Shown here piece after piece: positions 1 through 7,766 of a stretch of DNA of 64,000 bases. This DNA comes from Bacteroidota bacterium. Its GTDB lineage: Bacteria > Bacteroidota > Bacteroidia > Flavobacteriales > Flavobacteriaceae. The notes beneath the pieces were generated by a model. That model was not told the DNA's origin. It was given only the letters and a program-made list of their open reading frames with translations, and did not search any database. The stretch spans positions 1 to 64,000 of the forward strand of contig JAEYTL010000026.1 of NCBI GenBank assembly GCA_023434025.1, given 5' to 3'. A program made the position numbers and the translations under genes. Position 1 is the stretch's first letter; every line of letters begins with the position of its first letter.

Positions 1-338
1 GAACAGTCTATTGTTCTTGGGTTTCATTCCGCTACGCTTCATTCAACCCAAGAACAATGTTAAAAAAAGATATTACGTTCAATAAATTTTATAATTTTGA
101 ACTGTACTAAAAATGGGGAGTCTACAAGTTGTCCTTTTTTTGTGCTGTTATTCAGAGAGACTGTGTCATCAACAACAATTTCGACGACAGGAGAAATCAC
201 ATAACACTACTAAACAAAGATTATGTTGCCTACTTTATATTACAACAGTATATCATATTTAATTTCGATTATCTTTTTCAAAGATAGAAAATGGTTGATT
301 ATGTTTATGGGCAATACTGATGACCCAACTATTAGGAG
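1..338. other. Gene-free left edge with one hairpin
   Basis: I see no convincing coding region here on either strand. The first 60 bases hold a long hairpin, listed separately. The rest is AT-rich and lies downstream of the 3' end of the AIPR gene. It may contain remnants of a neighbour cut off by the window edge, but nothing is recognisable. Confidence 0.5.
9..59. repeat. REP-like hairpin, copy A
   Basis: A perfect 14-bp inverted repeat (ATTGTTCTTGGGTT at 10-23 against AACCCAAGAACAAT at 45-58) encloses a 21-base loop. The loop contains CCGCTACGCTTCATTC, which resembles the loops of two other hairpins at 7551-7588 and 40869-40902, although the stems are unrelated. It could serve as a transcription terminator or as a dispersed repeat element. 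Confidence 0.75.
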
Positions 339-2108
339 TTATGTGAAATATTCAATGTATTCGGTTTCAAAATTTGCACTACTGAACCATGCTACATAAT
401 TAGCTTTAAATTTATCCTTGAAATAGCCAGTTTTTGAATCGTAAACTCCTTTTTCGATTCCTATTCTGATTTTATATTCATAAACAAATTTATCCCATTT
501 GAAGCTAAAATCATCATAGTTTTTATTTACGATGTCTTCAAAATCATTTACATTCTCAGGCAGATATAATTCAGTCATTACTTTAATTTTTGCATACGTA
601 ATATGGTCAAATTTTAGATTAGGAATTCTAGAACGAGAAATTTTTCTAAAAATTAGAAAAGCAAAAATAGACTTTTCAAGTTTTTTGTCTTTTTGCATTT
701 CAGCAATTGATTCATTATGAGAAAATATTAATTTTTTTTGTCGAGCCTTATTAATTGAGATGTTTACGCAATTATACATTTTGAATAATAGATTTCTCTC
801 AATAATTTTGTTTTCATTGATATAATTATTATAAATGCCATCTGAAAACTCACCTCTTTTTCGTTCATATAAATAGCCGAATGTCTCAAATATTATATTT
901 TGTAAGTCTATTTGAAATTGATTGTTAGCTAATTTGTCAGCATTAATGACTGGTGTTTGTTGATTTGTTGCATTTGAGATTGAATTTATTAATTCGACTT
1001 TATCTTGATAATTATTATTATTTAATAATGTGATAACTTTAAGTAAAACTTCTTTTCCTTGAAAAACACTTTCTAAATTATTGTCAATATTTTCTTCATA
1101 TATTTTACTTAAGGTAAATGAAGTTTGTCCACCATTTATTATTTGAGGATTTTTTACAATTAATTGTGCTTTATTTTTTTGTCCAATTTTTTCGTTTATA
1201 TATGTTTCATCTGATAGCATTGTGACGCCATTATTAAACAAGGCAAATTCATTTGTTTTATTATCTAATATTGTTTCACGAATAGAATTATTTACATTTT
1301 TTCCTTCGTGACCCAAGTAACTTCTTGGATTAAATTTAAGTATAGAATTTTTGTATTTGTACATTATTCTAGCTAATTCTAATGTAGGTATAAATAATAC
1401 TGTAATTTCGCTATCTCCTTTATTTGTTTGTACCGTATAACTAATTTTGCTTCCAGCATTTTTATTACTTAAATCTATATTTATTGATAAATCAGAGGCT
1501 TTGTAAAAAGTTCCAGTTATAACAGGAAAGACCAATTCATTATAGCAATTTTGATGGTTTATTACTTTCGTATTGTAACCTCCTGTTATTTTTATTAAAT
1601 CTTTGCGTCCAATATTATTCAGGTTTGCTAAAATAATAACTTGATATGAATACCTTCCAATATTTTCAACACTAGAAATTTCTCTTTGTAGTTGCTTTAC
1701 TTTTCCATTATATTTATTTCCATTTTCATCATGGGTTTCTCCATCTAGAATTTCATTAATATCCATTTTAAGGATTTCCTCAAGTGAAATTTCTTTATTT
1801 TCAAAGTTTGAGTCGTTGTTTCTAAATTTAGATTGAATTAAGAACACAGTTTGCGTAATATTATCAATATAATAAGCGTCAATTCCTCCATCATAGCTTC
1901 CATCACTTATAAAATGTTCTCTTTCTTTAAAATCAAGTATTCCAAAACTCACAAGAAGATATAAATGTATATAGGCTCTAGCTCTGGCTTGATTCAATTG
2001 CTCAATATCAAGAGTTTTGCTTTTTTGAGGATATTTTTTTGAGTATTCTTTAGGTGCAGATTTAATAATCTGATCAAGAATATTTACAAGTATTTTGTAT
2101 TTGTCCAT
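339..2108 (-). CDS. AIPR family protein (abortive infection phage resistance)
   Basis: 589 residues. The middle carries the AIPR family signature: FNNGVT at residues 291-296 and PQIINGGQT at 321-329, preceded by an NPRSYLG segment near 260. The N-terminus has D73-GGID77 followed by an IQSK segment ending at K94, which fits the core of a PD-(D/E)xK nuclease with Gln in place of Glu. Members of AIPR (PF10592) have been linked to phage abortive infection and are often next to restriction systems; here no methyltransferase or other defence gene is visible, although the left neighbour is cut off. The gene is more AT-rich than most of the window, which suggests acquisition. Nuclease activity is an inference from the motif only. 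Confidence 0.85.
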   Translation of the reverse strand: MDKYKILVNILDQIIKSAPKEYSKKYPQKSKTLDIEQLNQARARAYIHLYLLVSFGILDFKEREHFISDGSYDGGIDAYYIDNITQTVFLIQSKFRNNDSNFENKEISLEEILKMDINEILDGETHDENGNKYNGKVKQLQREISSVENIGRYSYQVIILANLNNIGRKDLIKITGGYNTKVINHQNCYNELVFPVITGTFYKASDLSINIDLSNKNAGSKISYTVQTNKGDSEITVLFIPTLELARIMYKYKNSILKFNPRSYLGHEGKNVNNSIRETILDNKTNEFALFNNGVTMLSDETYINEKIGQKNKAQLIVKNPQIINGGQTSFTLSKIYEENIDNNLESVFQGKEVLLKVITLLNNNNYQDKVELINSISNATNQQTPVINADKLANNQFQIDLQNIIFETFGYLYERKRGEFSDGIYNNYINENKIIERNLLFKMYNCVNISINKARQKKLIFSHNESIAEMQKDKKLEKSIFAFLIFRKISRSRIPNLKFDHITYAKIKVMTELYLPENVNDFEDIVNKNYDDFSFKWDKFVYEYKIRIGIEKGVYDSKTGYFKDKFKANYVAWFSSANFETEYIEYFT

Positions 2109-2350
2109 AGATTTTAAAAAAACGCTTTCAAAATATTATTCCTAACTTAGTTATATACTTTGCTATTCATATAGTTGAATATACCACTATTATTAACTTG
2201 GTTTGATTTGTTCAACTGTGTGTTGAGAATTACCTCACTAAAATACTAAAAATTTCCCCATTTTAACATTTCCCCACAAATTTCTAAATCAAAAGAAAAA
2301 GCATTTCTCTAAGAAGCCATCTCAACCAACACTTTATCATCCATAATTCC

Positions 2351-2358
2351 TATTTTTG
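2351..2358 (+). promoter_or_regulatory. Bacteroidetes -7 element (TATTTTTG)
   Basis: Matches TAnnTTTG and lies 15 bases before the lipoprotein start codon. No TTG is seen at the expected -33 distance, so the promoter is only partly supported. Confidence 0.4.
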
Positions 2359-2372
2359 CAAAAATATTTTTT

Positions 2373-2864
2373 ATGAAAAAGTTTATATTACTATTGATTT
2401 TTGCTTCAATTTTTATTGCTTGTGATTCTTCAGACGAATCAGGTCCGGCTTTTGAGTCTAACATTACTGTGGATGGAATTGAGTTTGTACCAACAAGTGT
2501 TAAGTTATATCAAGACCCGACACCGGATAATCCAAATCGAGTGGGTTTATCTTTTAGTTTAGAAAGAGGTGTTTTTGGTTCAGATGATTATGAAGCAATT
2601 CTTTTCGGCGTTAGTTATCCAACTAATTCGCCAACCGCACCAAACGGAGTTTATAAGTTTGGTTTAAGAGAAATTTGGGAACTAGGTGCTGATGGATTTT
2701 ACTATACCGAATCAACAACAAACATGTTATACCATTCAACTGTTGAGGTTACCTATTTAGAAAATGGAAAGTATAGGTTTGAGTTTAATGAAGTGCTGGC
2801 AGTTGTTCTAAATCAACCAGAACCAATAGTCATTTCAGGTTATTTTGAAGGAAAAGTAAACTAA
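2373..2864 (+). CDS. Small outer lipoprotein, function unknown
   Basis: 163 residues with a lipoprotein signal: hydrophobic MKKFILLLIFASIFIAC with the lipobox Cys at residue 17, followed by an acidic DSSDES linker, the usual look of a Bacteroidetes lipoprotein. The rest is a compact, probably beta-rich domain that I do not recognise. Its stop codon TAA shares its last A with the ATG of the YdjM-like gene, so the two are probably co-transcribed and coupled. No catalytic motif is visible. Confidence 0.75.
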   Translation: MKKFILLLIFASIFIACDSSDESGPAFESNITVDGIEFVPTSVKLYQDPTPDNPNRVGLSFSLERGVFGSDDYEAILFGVSYPTNSPTAPNGVYKFGLREIWELGADGFYYTESTTNMLYHSTVEVTYLENGKYRFEFNEVLAVVLNQPEPIVISGYFEGKVN

Positions 2865-3868
2865 TGGATTCACTCAGTCAAATCGTGCTCGGTGCCGCTG
2901 TGGGCAATCAGGTACTCGGCAAAAAGTTGGGCAACAAAGCCATTCTTTACGGTGCCATCATCGGAACAATGCCTGATTTGGATGTGTTATACGGAAAGTT
3001 TTTAGATCCACTAACCGCGACAGATATTCACAGAGGATTTAGTCATTCAGTTTTGTTCTTTCTATTTCTTTCTCCCATTTTAGGGTGGATTATAAAAAAA
3101 CTGGATCATAAAAAAGGAGTGAATTTCAGAGAAGCGACTTTGTTTTCCTATTTGATTTTGCAAACACACGCCTTACTCGATTTGTTCACTACGTGGGGAA
3201 CGCAGTTGTTTTGGCCGCTCGAAACCCGCTATTCGTTGCAATCCATTTTTGTGATTGATCCGCTTTATACGTTGCCGTTTTTGGTATTTCTCTTCCTTTC
3301 GATGAAGAAAAAGAAAGATGATCCCAAACGAATGTTTTGGAACAGAACCGGATTAATGGTGAGTACTTCCTATTTGTTTTTCACGCTTTTCGTACAATCG
3401 ATTGTGACGCATAAATTTGAAAAGCAATTAGAACAAAACAATATTACTTACCAGGAAATCGTCGTCAAACCATCGCCCTTCAACATCATTCTTTGGACCA
3501 CCAACGTAAAGGTGGATAACGGCTATTATATTGGCGACTATTCTTTTTTTGATACAAAACCCATTCAATTTCAATTCATACCTACGCAAAAGGAATTGAT
3601 TGAAAACATAGAAGATGCGGCAGTTATTCAACAATTAAAACGAATTTCCGAAGGATGGTACTGCATTACGCAAAATGAAAATCAATTGCTTTTTAACGAT
3701 TTGCGGTTTGGCGTAATGAATGCCGATAAAAACGACATGCAGTTTTCGTTCAGTTACCATATCACCGAAGCAAACGGTGAAATCAAAGCGGTAGAACTAC
3801 CGAATAAAAACAGGGCACAGGCAAAGAAGCTGTTGGTTAAACTTTGGGTGCGGTTACAAGGAAATTGA
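2864..3868 (+). CDS. YdjM-like membrane-bound metal-dependent hydrolase (DUF457)
   Basis: 334 residues. The N-terminal half has the family hallmarks: PDLD at 37-40, HRGFSHS at 56-62 and a later QTHALLDLFTTWG segment, giving His/Asp residues likely to bind metal at the membrane. Several hydrophobic segments follow (about 64-75, 95-110, 150-165, 170-190), then a soluble C-terminal domain. The family (DUF457, related to E. coli YdjM, a LexA-regulated inner membrane protein) has no firmly known substrate. The start overlaps the preceding stop by one base. The stop codon is directly followed by the stop codon of the convergent SnoaL-like gene, leaving no room for a terminator. Confidence 0.85.
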   Translation: MDSLSQIVLGAAVGNQVLGKKLGNKAILYGAIIGTMPDLDVLYGKFLDPLTATDIHRGFSHSVLFFLFLSPILGWIIKKLDHKKGVNFREATLFSYLILQTHALLDLFTTWGTQLFWPLETRYSLQSIFVIDPLYTLPFLVFLFLSMKKKKDDPKRMFWNRTGLMVSTSYLFFTLFVQSIVTHKFEKQLEQNNITYQEIVVKPSPFNIILWTTNVKVDNGYYIGDYSFFDTKPIQFQFIPTQKELIENIEDAAVIQQLKRISEGWYCITQNENQLLFNDLRFGVMNADKNDMQFSFSYHITEANGEIKAVELPNKNRAQAKKLLVKLWVRLQGN

Positions 3869-4279
3869 TTATTGCATAAACCGCACCTCGCTGATCTTCC
3901 CGTCCGTAATCGTATAAACCGCAATAGCATACACCTTTGGTTGAGATTTCATAAAAACAACTTCTTCGTGGTCAATGACTTTGTTGTTCAATACAATCCG
4001 GTTGACCAATTTGCAATGCAGATCGGGCAGTTGATTGAACATGGCCATATATTCTTCCCGCATTTTGGCTTTTCCTTCATACAAAAGTTGATCCGGAAAA
4101 GCATACACTTTTACGTTTTCGCTGTAGGGTTTCAAGAACGCTTCGATGTCACGTTTGTTATAACCATCCAATTGTTCTTGGGCTAAGGCAGCCGCTTCTT
4201 TTTCGATAGCCGACTTGTCTTGGGCAACAGCACAAGAAATAGTGAATAAAACGAAAGTAATCAAAAGTAAATTTTTCAT
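3869..4279 (-). CDS. Exported SnoaL/NTF2-like protein
   Basis: 136 residues. An N-terminal signal (MKNLLLITFVLFTISC, then AVAQ) fits either signal peptidase I cleavage after AQ or a lipoprotein with Cys16. The remainder looks like a SnoaL-like or NTF2-like cone fold: a first helix with YNKRDIEAFLKPYSENVKVYA, then a beta-rich part ending in KISEVRFMQ. Such domains bind small hydrophobic ligands or act as isomerases; no specific substrate can be named. It is the last gene of a minus-strand run with DUF1543, SMP-30 and a 49-residue protein. Confidence 0.75.
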   Translation of the reverse strand: MKNLLLITFVLFTISCAVAQDKSAIEKEAAALAQEQLDGYNKRDIEAFLKPYSENVKVYAFPDQLLYEGKAKMREEYMAMFNQLPDLHCKLVNRIVLNNKVIDHEEVVFMKSQPKVYAIAVYTITDGKISEVRFMQ

Positions 4280-4292
4280 ATCAATGATTTAA

Positions 4293-4442
4293 TTAGTTTG
4301 TAGTTCCTTCATCACGATTAAACTTCCGCACAATTGCTTTTAGTTTTTCCTTTCTTGCCATTTCCTTTTCTTTCTTTTTGGCTTGCTCCTTGTGCAATTT
4401 GTCGTTGTGAGCTTTGATGTTCTTCGGATTATTTCTTCCCAT
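4293..4442 (-). CDS. Small highly basic protein, 49 residues
   Basis: Starts with ATG and encodes 49 residues beginning MGRNNPKNIKAHNDKLHKEQ; about a third of the residues are Lys or Arg, with a helical AKKKEKEMARKEKLKAIV stretch. It overlaps the end of the SMP-30 gene by 14 bases and ends 13 bases before the SnoaL-like start, which fits a tightly packed operon. Its composition suggests nucleic-acid or ribosome binding, but that is inference. I do not recognise a named family. The position, compactness and strand make it more credible than the longer overlapping frame in the same place. Confidence 0.6.
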   Translation of the reverse strand: MGRNNPKNIKAHNDKLHKEQAKKKEKEMARKEKLKAIVRKFNRDEGTTN

Positions 4443-5337
4443 GATTTACTCCTTTTACATTCATTTTTAAACCGTACACCGCATCCATCGCTGTAATAAA
4501 CAGCAGGTTGTTGTTTTTTCCGCCAAAGCAGACGTTGGCTGTCCATTTTTTGGGCACAGCGATATGGGCAACCGGAAAACCTTCTTTATTGAATACCGAA
4601 ACACCGTTTCCGGTTAGATATACATTGCCCTGGTTGTCAACAGTCATTCCGTCTGAACCCATTTCGCAGAACAATCTCCGGTTGGTTAATGTGGCATCAG
4701 GCAGAATGTCATACACATACGTTTTGCTGTCTCCGATATCGGCAACATACAGGAGTTTACCGTCCGGTGTGCCGATAATTCCGTTTGGTTTAACCAGGTT
4801 TTCGTCAACCGGAATAATTTTTTTCCGGTCCGGCGTAAGGTAATAAACGTGCTCACCGGCTTTTTGGCTCACAGAATCCCTTTCCCAATAATTCCTGACA
4901 TACAGCGGATCGGTAAAATAAATGCCGTTTTTGGCATCAACCCACAGGTCATTGGGGCCGTTATGAGCATTTGTTTTGTCTTCATAGATCACTTTGTGTC
5001 TCCCTTTTTTGTCAAATTCCCACAGCTGATTATCCATGTCGGCACAGGCAATCAGGTTTCCTTTTTTGTCAAAATATAACCCGTTGGAGCGTCCTGAATT
5101 TTCACTAAAAACACTTGTTTTGCCGGTTTCGGCATCCCAACGGATAATTTGGTTATGAGGTTGATCGGTAAAAAAGACGTTCCCGTTTTTATCGGCAACC
5201 GGTCCTTCGGTAAAAATATAACCATCTGCCAAAAGTTTTACGTCTTCATTGGCAGCAACTAAGTTTTTAGAATCAGCAATTTGCCCAACATGTTTTCCAT
5301 AAACCAATAAAACAAGTACAAGGAATTTAATTTTCAT
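4429..5337 (-). CDS. SMP-30/gluconolactonase-like beta-propeller protein
   Basis: 302 residues with an N-terminal export signal (MKIKFLVLVLLVYGKHVGQ). The six-bladed propeller repeats are visible as EGPVADKNGNVFFTD, SNGLYFDKKGNLIACAD, NGPNDLWVDAKNGIYFTD, KPNGIIGTPDGKLLYVAD and SDGMTVDNQGNVYLT. The Glu of EGP, Asn of GPND and Asp of SDGM match the divalent metal ligands of the SMP-30 family, which hydrolyses sugar lactones or organophosphate-like esters. It is probably periplasmic. It overlaps DUF1543 upstream by 11 bases and the small basic gene downstream by 14 bases. Confidence 0.85.
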   Translation of the reverse strand: MKIKFLVLVLLVYGKHVGQIADSKNLVAANEDVKLLADGYIFTEGPVADKNGNVFFTDQPHNQIIRWDAETGKTSVFSENSGRSNGLYFDKKGNLIACADMDNQLWEFDKKGRHKVIYEDKTNAHNGPNDLWVDAKNGIYFTDPLYVRNYWERDSVSQKAGEHVYYLTPDRKKIIPVDENLVKPNGIIGTPDGKLLYVADIGDSKTYVYDILPDATLTNRRLFCEMGSDGMTVDNQGNVYLTGNGVSVFNKEGFPVAHIAVPKKWTANVCFGGKNNNLLFITAMDAVYGLKMNVKGVNHGKK

Positions 5338-5902
5338 TTTTCAGTAATTTAGCCATTTTTAGGTAACCAATTTCCAGACCATCTTGTTGGTTTGAATTTG
5401 TTTTTGTTATTTTCAATTTGAATTTTTCTTTAAATGTAGAGGATAGAATATCTTCAATCTCATAAATATCATCTACATCCACTCCGTATTTATCATCTAT
5501 ATGTGATGCCGCTCCTTTAAATCCGCAATGTTTGTAGAACGAAGTAGCTTTGGCTTTTTTGATCGCTTCGGCTTTATTTGGGGCAACGGTCAGCACTTTG
5601 TAATGATACTCTTCAAATTCATTTTGTTTATAACCGCCCAGATTGATAAAAAATAATTGTTCAGCGTTGGGTAAATTTTTCTCACGCAAAACCACTTCAA
5701 TATCAAAACCATCCACCTGAGTAACTTTACGCCAGGCATCAATGTGAATGTTGCCCTCAGCCTCCGGCCAAAAGGTTTTCATGGCCGGAACCAGTTCGGT
5801 CAGCGAGTTTCCGATTCCGAAAAAAATATCGTGTTGCTCGGTCAGCCTTCCGGGTGGAGTAGCTCCCAGCATAACCATAAAAAGAGTCTGGTTTTCGATC
5901 AT
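5327..5902 (-). CDS. DUF1543 domain protein
   Basis: 191 residues without a signal peptide. The N-terminus MVMLGATPPGRLTEQHDIFF and the VTQVDGFDIEVV and QLFFINLGGY segments match DUF1543. The sequence appears to hold two similar halves, each with a strand pattern ending in an alpha helix rich in Ala and Lys (APNKAEAIKKAKATSFYKHC in the second half). Function is unknown. It heads the minus-strand run with the SMP-30 protein. Confidence 0.8.
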   Translation of the reverse strand: MIENQTLFMVMLGATPPGRLTEQHDIFFGIGNSLTELVPAMKTFWPEAEGNIHIDAWRKVTQVDGFDIEVVLREKNLPNAEQLFFINLGGYKQNEFEEYHYKVLTVAPNKAEAIKKAKATSFYKHCGFKGAASHIDDKYGVDVDDIYEIEDILSSTFKEKFKLKITKTNSNQQDGLEIGYLKMAKLLKNEN

Positions 5903-6009
5903 TTTTCAAAAGTAAGAAAAATAAAATTAGGGCAAATCATTCAAAAAAGATAACTTTGGCATGAGTATTGGTTATAGCTAACCATCATTAATCATAAAAA
6001 AATAGACGT

Positions 6010-6519
6010 ATGAAAAAATTTACATTCATTTTAGTGTTGATCGGGATGATAACATTACAAAGTTGCGAAGGCCCGGAAGGTCCTCCGGGAAGAGACGGCT
6101 ATAGTGCGGAAGCAGAAGTGTTTGAAGTAACCAGAAGTTTTACCCCACAAAACGGATTTGCCAGCGATATAATCCTGAACCCGCCAATTCTATCGTCAGA
6201 TCATATTCTGGTTTACCGCTTAGCCGGTTCTTTTCAGGGCGAAGATGACTGGAAACTTTTGCCGGAGTACTATTTTTTTGGTGACGGAACGTTTGATTAC
6301 GCATACAATTACAGTTTTACTCGATTTAATATCGGATTGTATATGGAAGGATTTGATTTAGGAGCATTAAATTCCTCCGTAAGAATAAATCAGGTTTTCA
6401 GAGTCGTAATTATCCCGGGCTATTTCTCAGGAAGAATGGATTACAGCAATTATAACGAAGTAATGACAATGTATGGACTTACTGAAGCGGATGTAAAGCC
6501 ATTAAGTGAACGTCAGTAA
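6010..6519 (+). CDS. Lipoprotein with short collagen-like start
   Basis: 169 residues. Signal MKKFTFILVLIGMITLQSC with lipobox Cys at residue 19, immediately followed by EGPEGPPGRDG, a short Gly-x-y collagen-like run often seen at the start of Flavobacterium lipoproteins. The remaining 130 residues are probably beta-rich with many aromatic residues; no catalytic motif is seen. It has its own terminator at 6535-6563. Function unknown. Confidence 0.75.
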   Translation: MKKFTFILVLIGMITLQSCEGPEGPPGRDGYSAEAEVFEVTRSFTPQNGFASDIILNPPILSSDHILVYRLAGSFQGEDDWKLLPEYYFFGDGTFDYAYNYSFTRFNIGLYMEGFDLGALNSSVRINQVFRVVIIPGYFSGRMDYSNYNEVMTMYGLTEADVKPLSERQ

Positions 6520-6534
6520 TCCCTGATAAATTTT

Positions 6535-6563
6535 AAAAAGGTCTTTTCAGAAGGCCTTTTTTT
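6535..6563 (+). terminator. Rho-independent terminator
   Basis: A 9-bp stem (AAAAAGGTC with GGCCTTTTT, one G-T wobble) and a 9-base loop, followed by a T run. It ends the lipoprotein transcript. Confidence 0.8.
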
Positions 6564-6607
6564 ATGCCTGTAATTTACCTATTTTAGCAAAAATTTTTAA
6601 AAAGGCT

Positions 6608-7543
6608 ATGGATTTTCTATTGATTATTGCAGGGTTGGTTCTTTTGGTTTTGGGTGGAGACTGGTTGCTTAAGGCAGCTGTCGGGATGTCGTTACGGCTC
6701 AATATATCTAAAATTGTCATCGGAATGACCGTGGTTTCGTTTGCCACTTCTGCCCCGGAATTAATTGTCAGCGTCAAATCGGCCATGGCCGGTTTTCCGG
6801 ATATAGCTTTGGGGAATGTGGTGGGATCCAATATTGCTAATATTGGTTTGATTCTCGGACTGGTGATGATGATTAGTAAAATGCAGGTAGATCAATCGTT
6901 TTTTAAAACCGATTGGCCGGCTATGATTATTTCCTCGCTTATTCTTTTTGGAATGCTGTTTTCAGACGGTCAAATCAGCAGGGGAGAAGGTGTTGTATTG
7001 TTTACTTTGATAATTTTATTTGTTATCTATCTTGTTAAATCTCAAAAAAATACCGGAGAAGCTGTTGAAACTCCTTTAGAAGAAACGATGGCGATGTATA
7101 AAATAGCAGGTTTCCTGCTTATAGGGGCGGTAGCCTTGTATGGTGGTTCGGAGTTTTTAATCAAAGGAGCAGTGAATGTTGCCCAGGCCTTTGGTGTTTC
7201 AGACAGGGTGATAGCCGTAACCGTTGTGGCGGTCGGTACAAGTATTCCCGAGTTAGCGGCCTCACTCATCGCTGCTGTCAAAAAAGAAAGTTCAATTTCT
7301 ATAGGAAATATTATAGGTTCTAACATCTTTAATATTCTTTCCGTGCTCGGGCTTTCGGCTGTTATCCATCCCATCAGGTTGGCCGATAACCGCCTGCTTA
7401 CCTTTGATATTTTCTGGATGCTGGGCTTTGCATTTATACTGCTGCCCTTGGTTTACATGCCGCAAAAAGGGTTTCTGGACCGTAAAGCCGGAATTGTTTT
7501 ATTAGGTGGTTATATCACATTTGTTTATCTCACATTTGCTTGA
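6608..7543 (+). CDS. Calcium/sodium antiporter (CaCA family, YrbG-like)
   Basis: 311 residues, almost wholly hydrophobic, about ten membrane segments in two inverted halves. The duplicated alpha motifs are clear: TVVSFATSAPELIVS at 41-55 with GNVVGSNIANIGLILG at 69-84, and VVAVGTSIPELAASL with GNIIGSNIFNILSVLG in the second half. These carry the acidic residues (Glu of PEL) that bind Ca2+ and Na+ in the K+-independent exchanger family. It sits alone between terminators, with a REP-like hairpin eight bases after the stop. Confidence 0.93.
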   Translation: MDFLLIIAGLVLLVLGGDWLLKAAVGMSLRLNISKIVIGMTVVSFATSAPELIVSVKSAMAGFPDIALGNVVGSNIANIGLILGLVMMISKMQVDQSFFKTDWPAMIISSLILFGMLFSDGQISRGEGVVLFTLIILFVIYLVKSQKNTGEAVETPLEETMAMYKIAGFLLIGAVALYGGSEFLIKGAVNVAQAFGVSDRVIAVTVVAVGTSIPELAASLIAAVKKESSISIGNIIGSNIFNILSVLGLSAVIHPIRLADNRLLTFDIFWMLGFAFILLPLVYMPQKGFLDRKAGIVLLGGYITFVYLTFA

Positions 7544-7550
7544 TTTTTCA

Positions 7551-7588
7551 GGAGCTGATCCGGCTATTCGCTGCATTCCGATAGCTCC
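7551..7588. repeat. REP-like hairpin, copy B
   Basis: GGAGCT at 7551-7556 pairs with AGCTCC at 7583-7588 around a loop containing CCGGCTATTCGCTGCATTCC. The loop is close to that of the copies at 1-60 and 40869-40902. It begins 8 bases after the antiporter stop codon and may end that transcript. Confidence 0.7.
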
Positions 7589-7671
7589 TATGTTTGTAAA
7601 ATAAAGTTGATTGGACATTTTCTCAAAAACCACACCCTTTTAATCGTTTATTTTTGTATTTTATAGATTTA

Positions 7672-7691
7672 ACCCCTAAAAAAATAGGGGT
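7672..7691. promoter_or_regulatory. Palindromic site upstream of glnN
   Basis: ACCCCTA and TAGGGGT form a perfect inverted repeat separated by six A residues, ending five bases before the -33 TTG of the glnN promoter. There is no T run, so a terminator is unlikely; a regulator-binding site is the better reading. Confidence 0.55.
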
Positions 7692-7695
7692 AATG

Positions 7696-7725
7696 TTGTT
7701 TCGAAATAATATTTCGATATATTTG
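7696..7725 (+). promoter_or_regulatory. glnN promoter with palindromic spacer
   Basis: TTG (7696-7698), 19-base spacer, TATATTTG (7718-7725): a full match to the Bacteroidetes consensus. The spacer positions 7701-7717 read TCGAAATAATATTTCGA, a perfect inverted repeat with 7-bp arms around AAT. A protein bound there would block RNA polymerase, so this is a candidate operator, presumably for nitrogen control. Confidence 0.75.
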
Positions 7726-7766
7726 CATCGTAAAATAAATGGTTAAACCTTAAAAAAATCAATTTT

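Noticed and set aside
4340..4546. 68-codon minus-strand frame overlapping the end of the SMP-30 gene
   Set aside because: It is in another frame across coding DNA of the SMP-30 gene; the 49-residue frame next to it fits the operon better.
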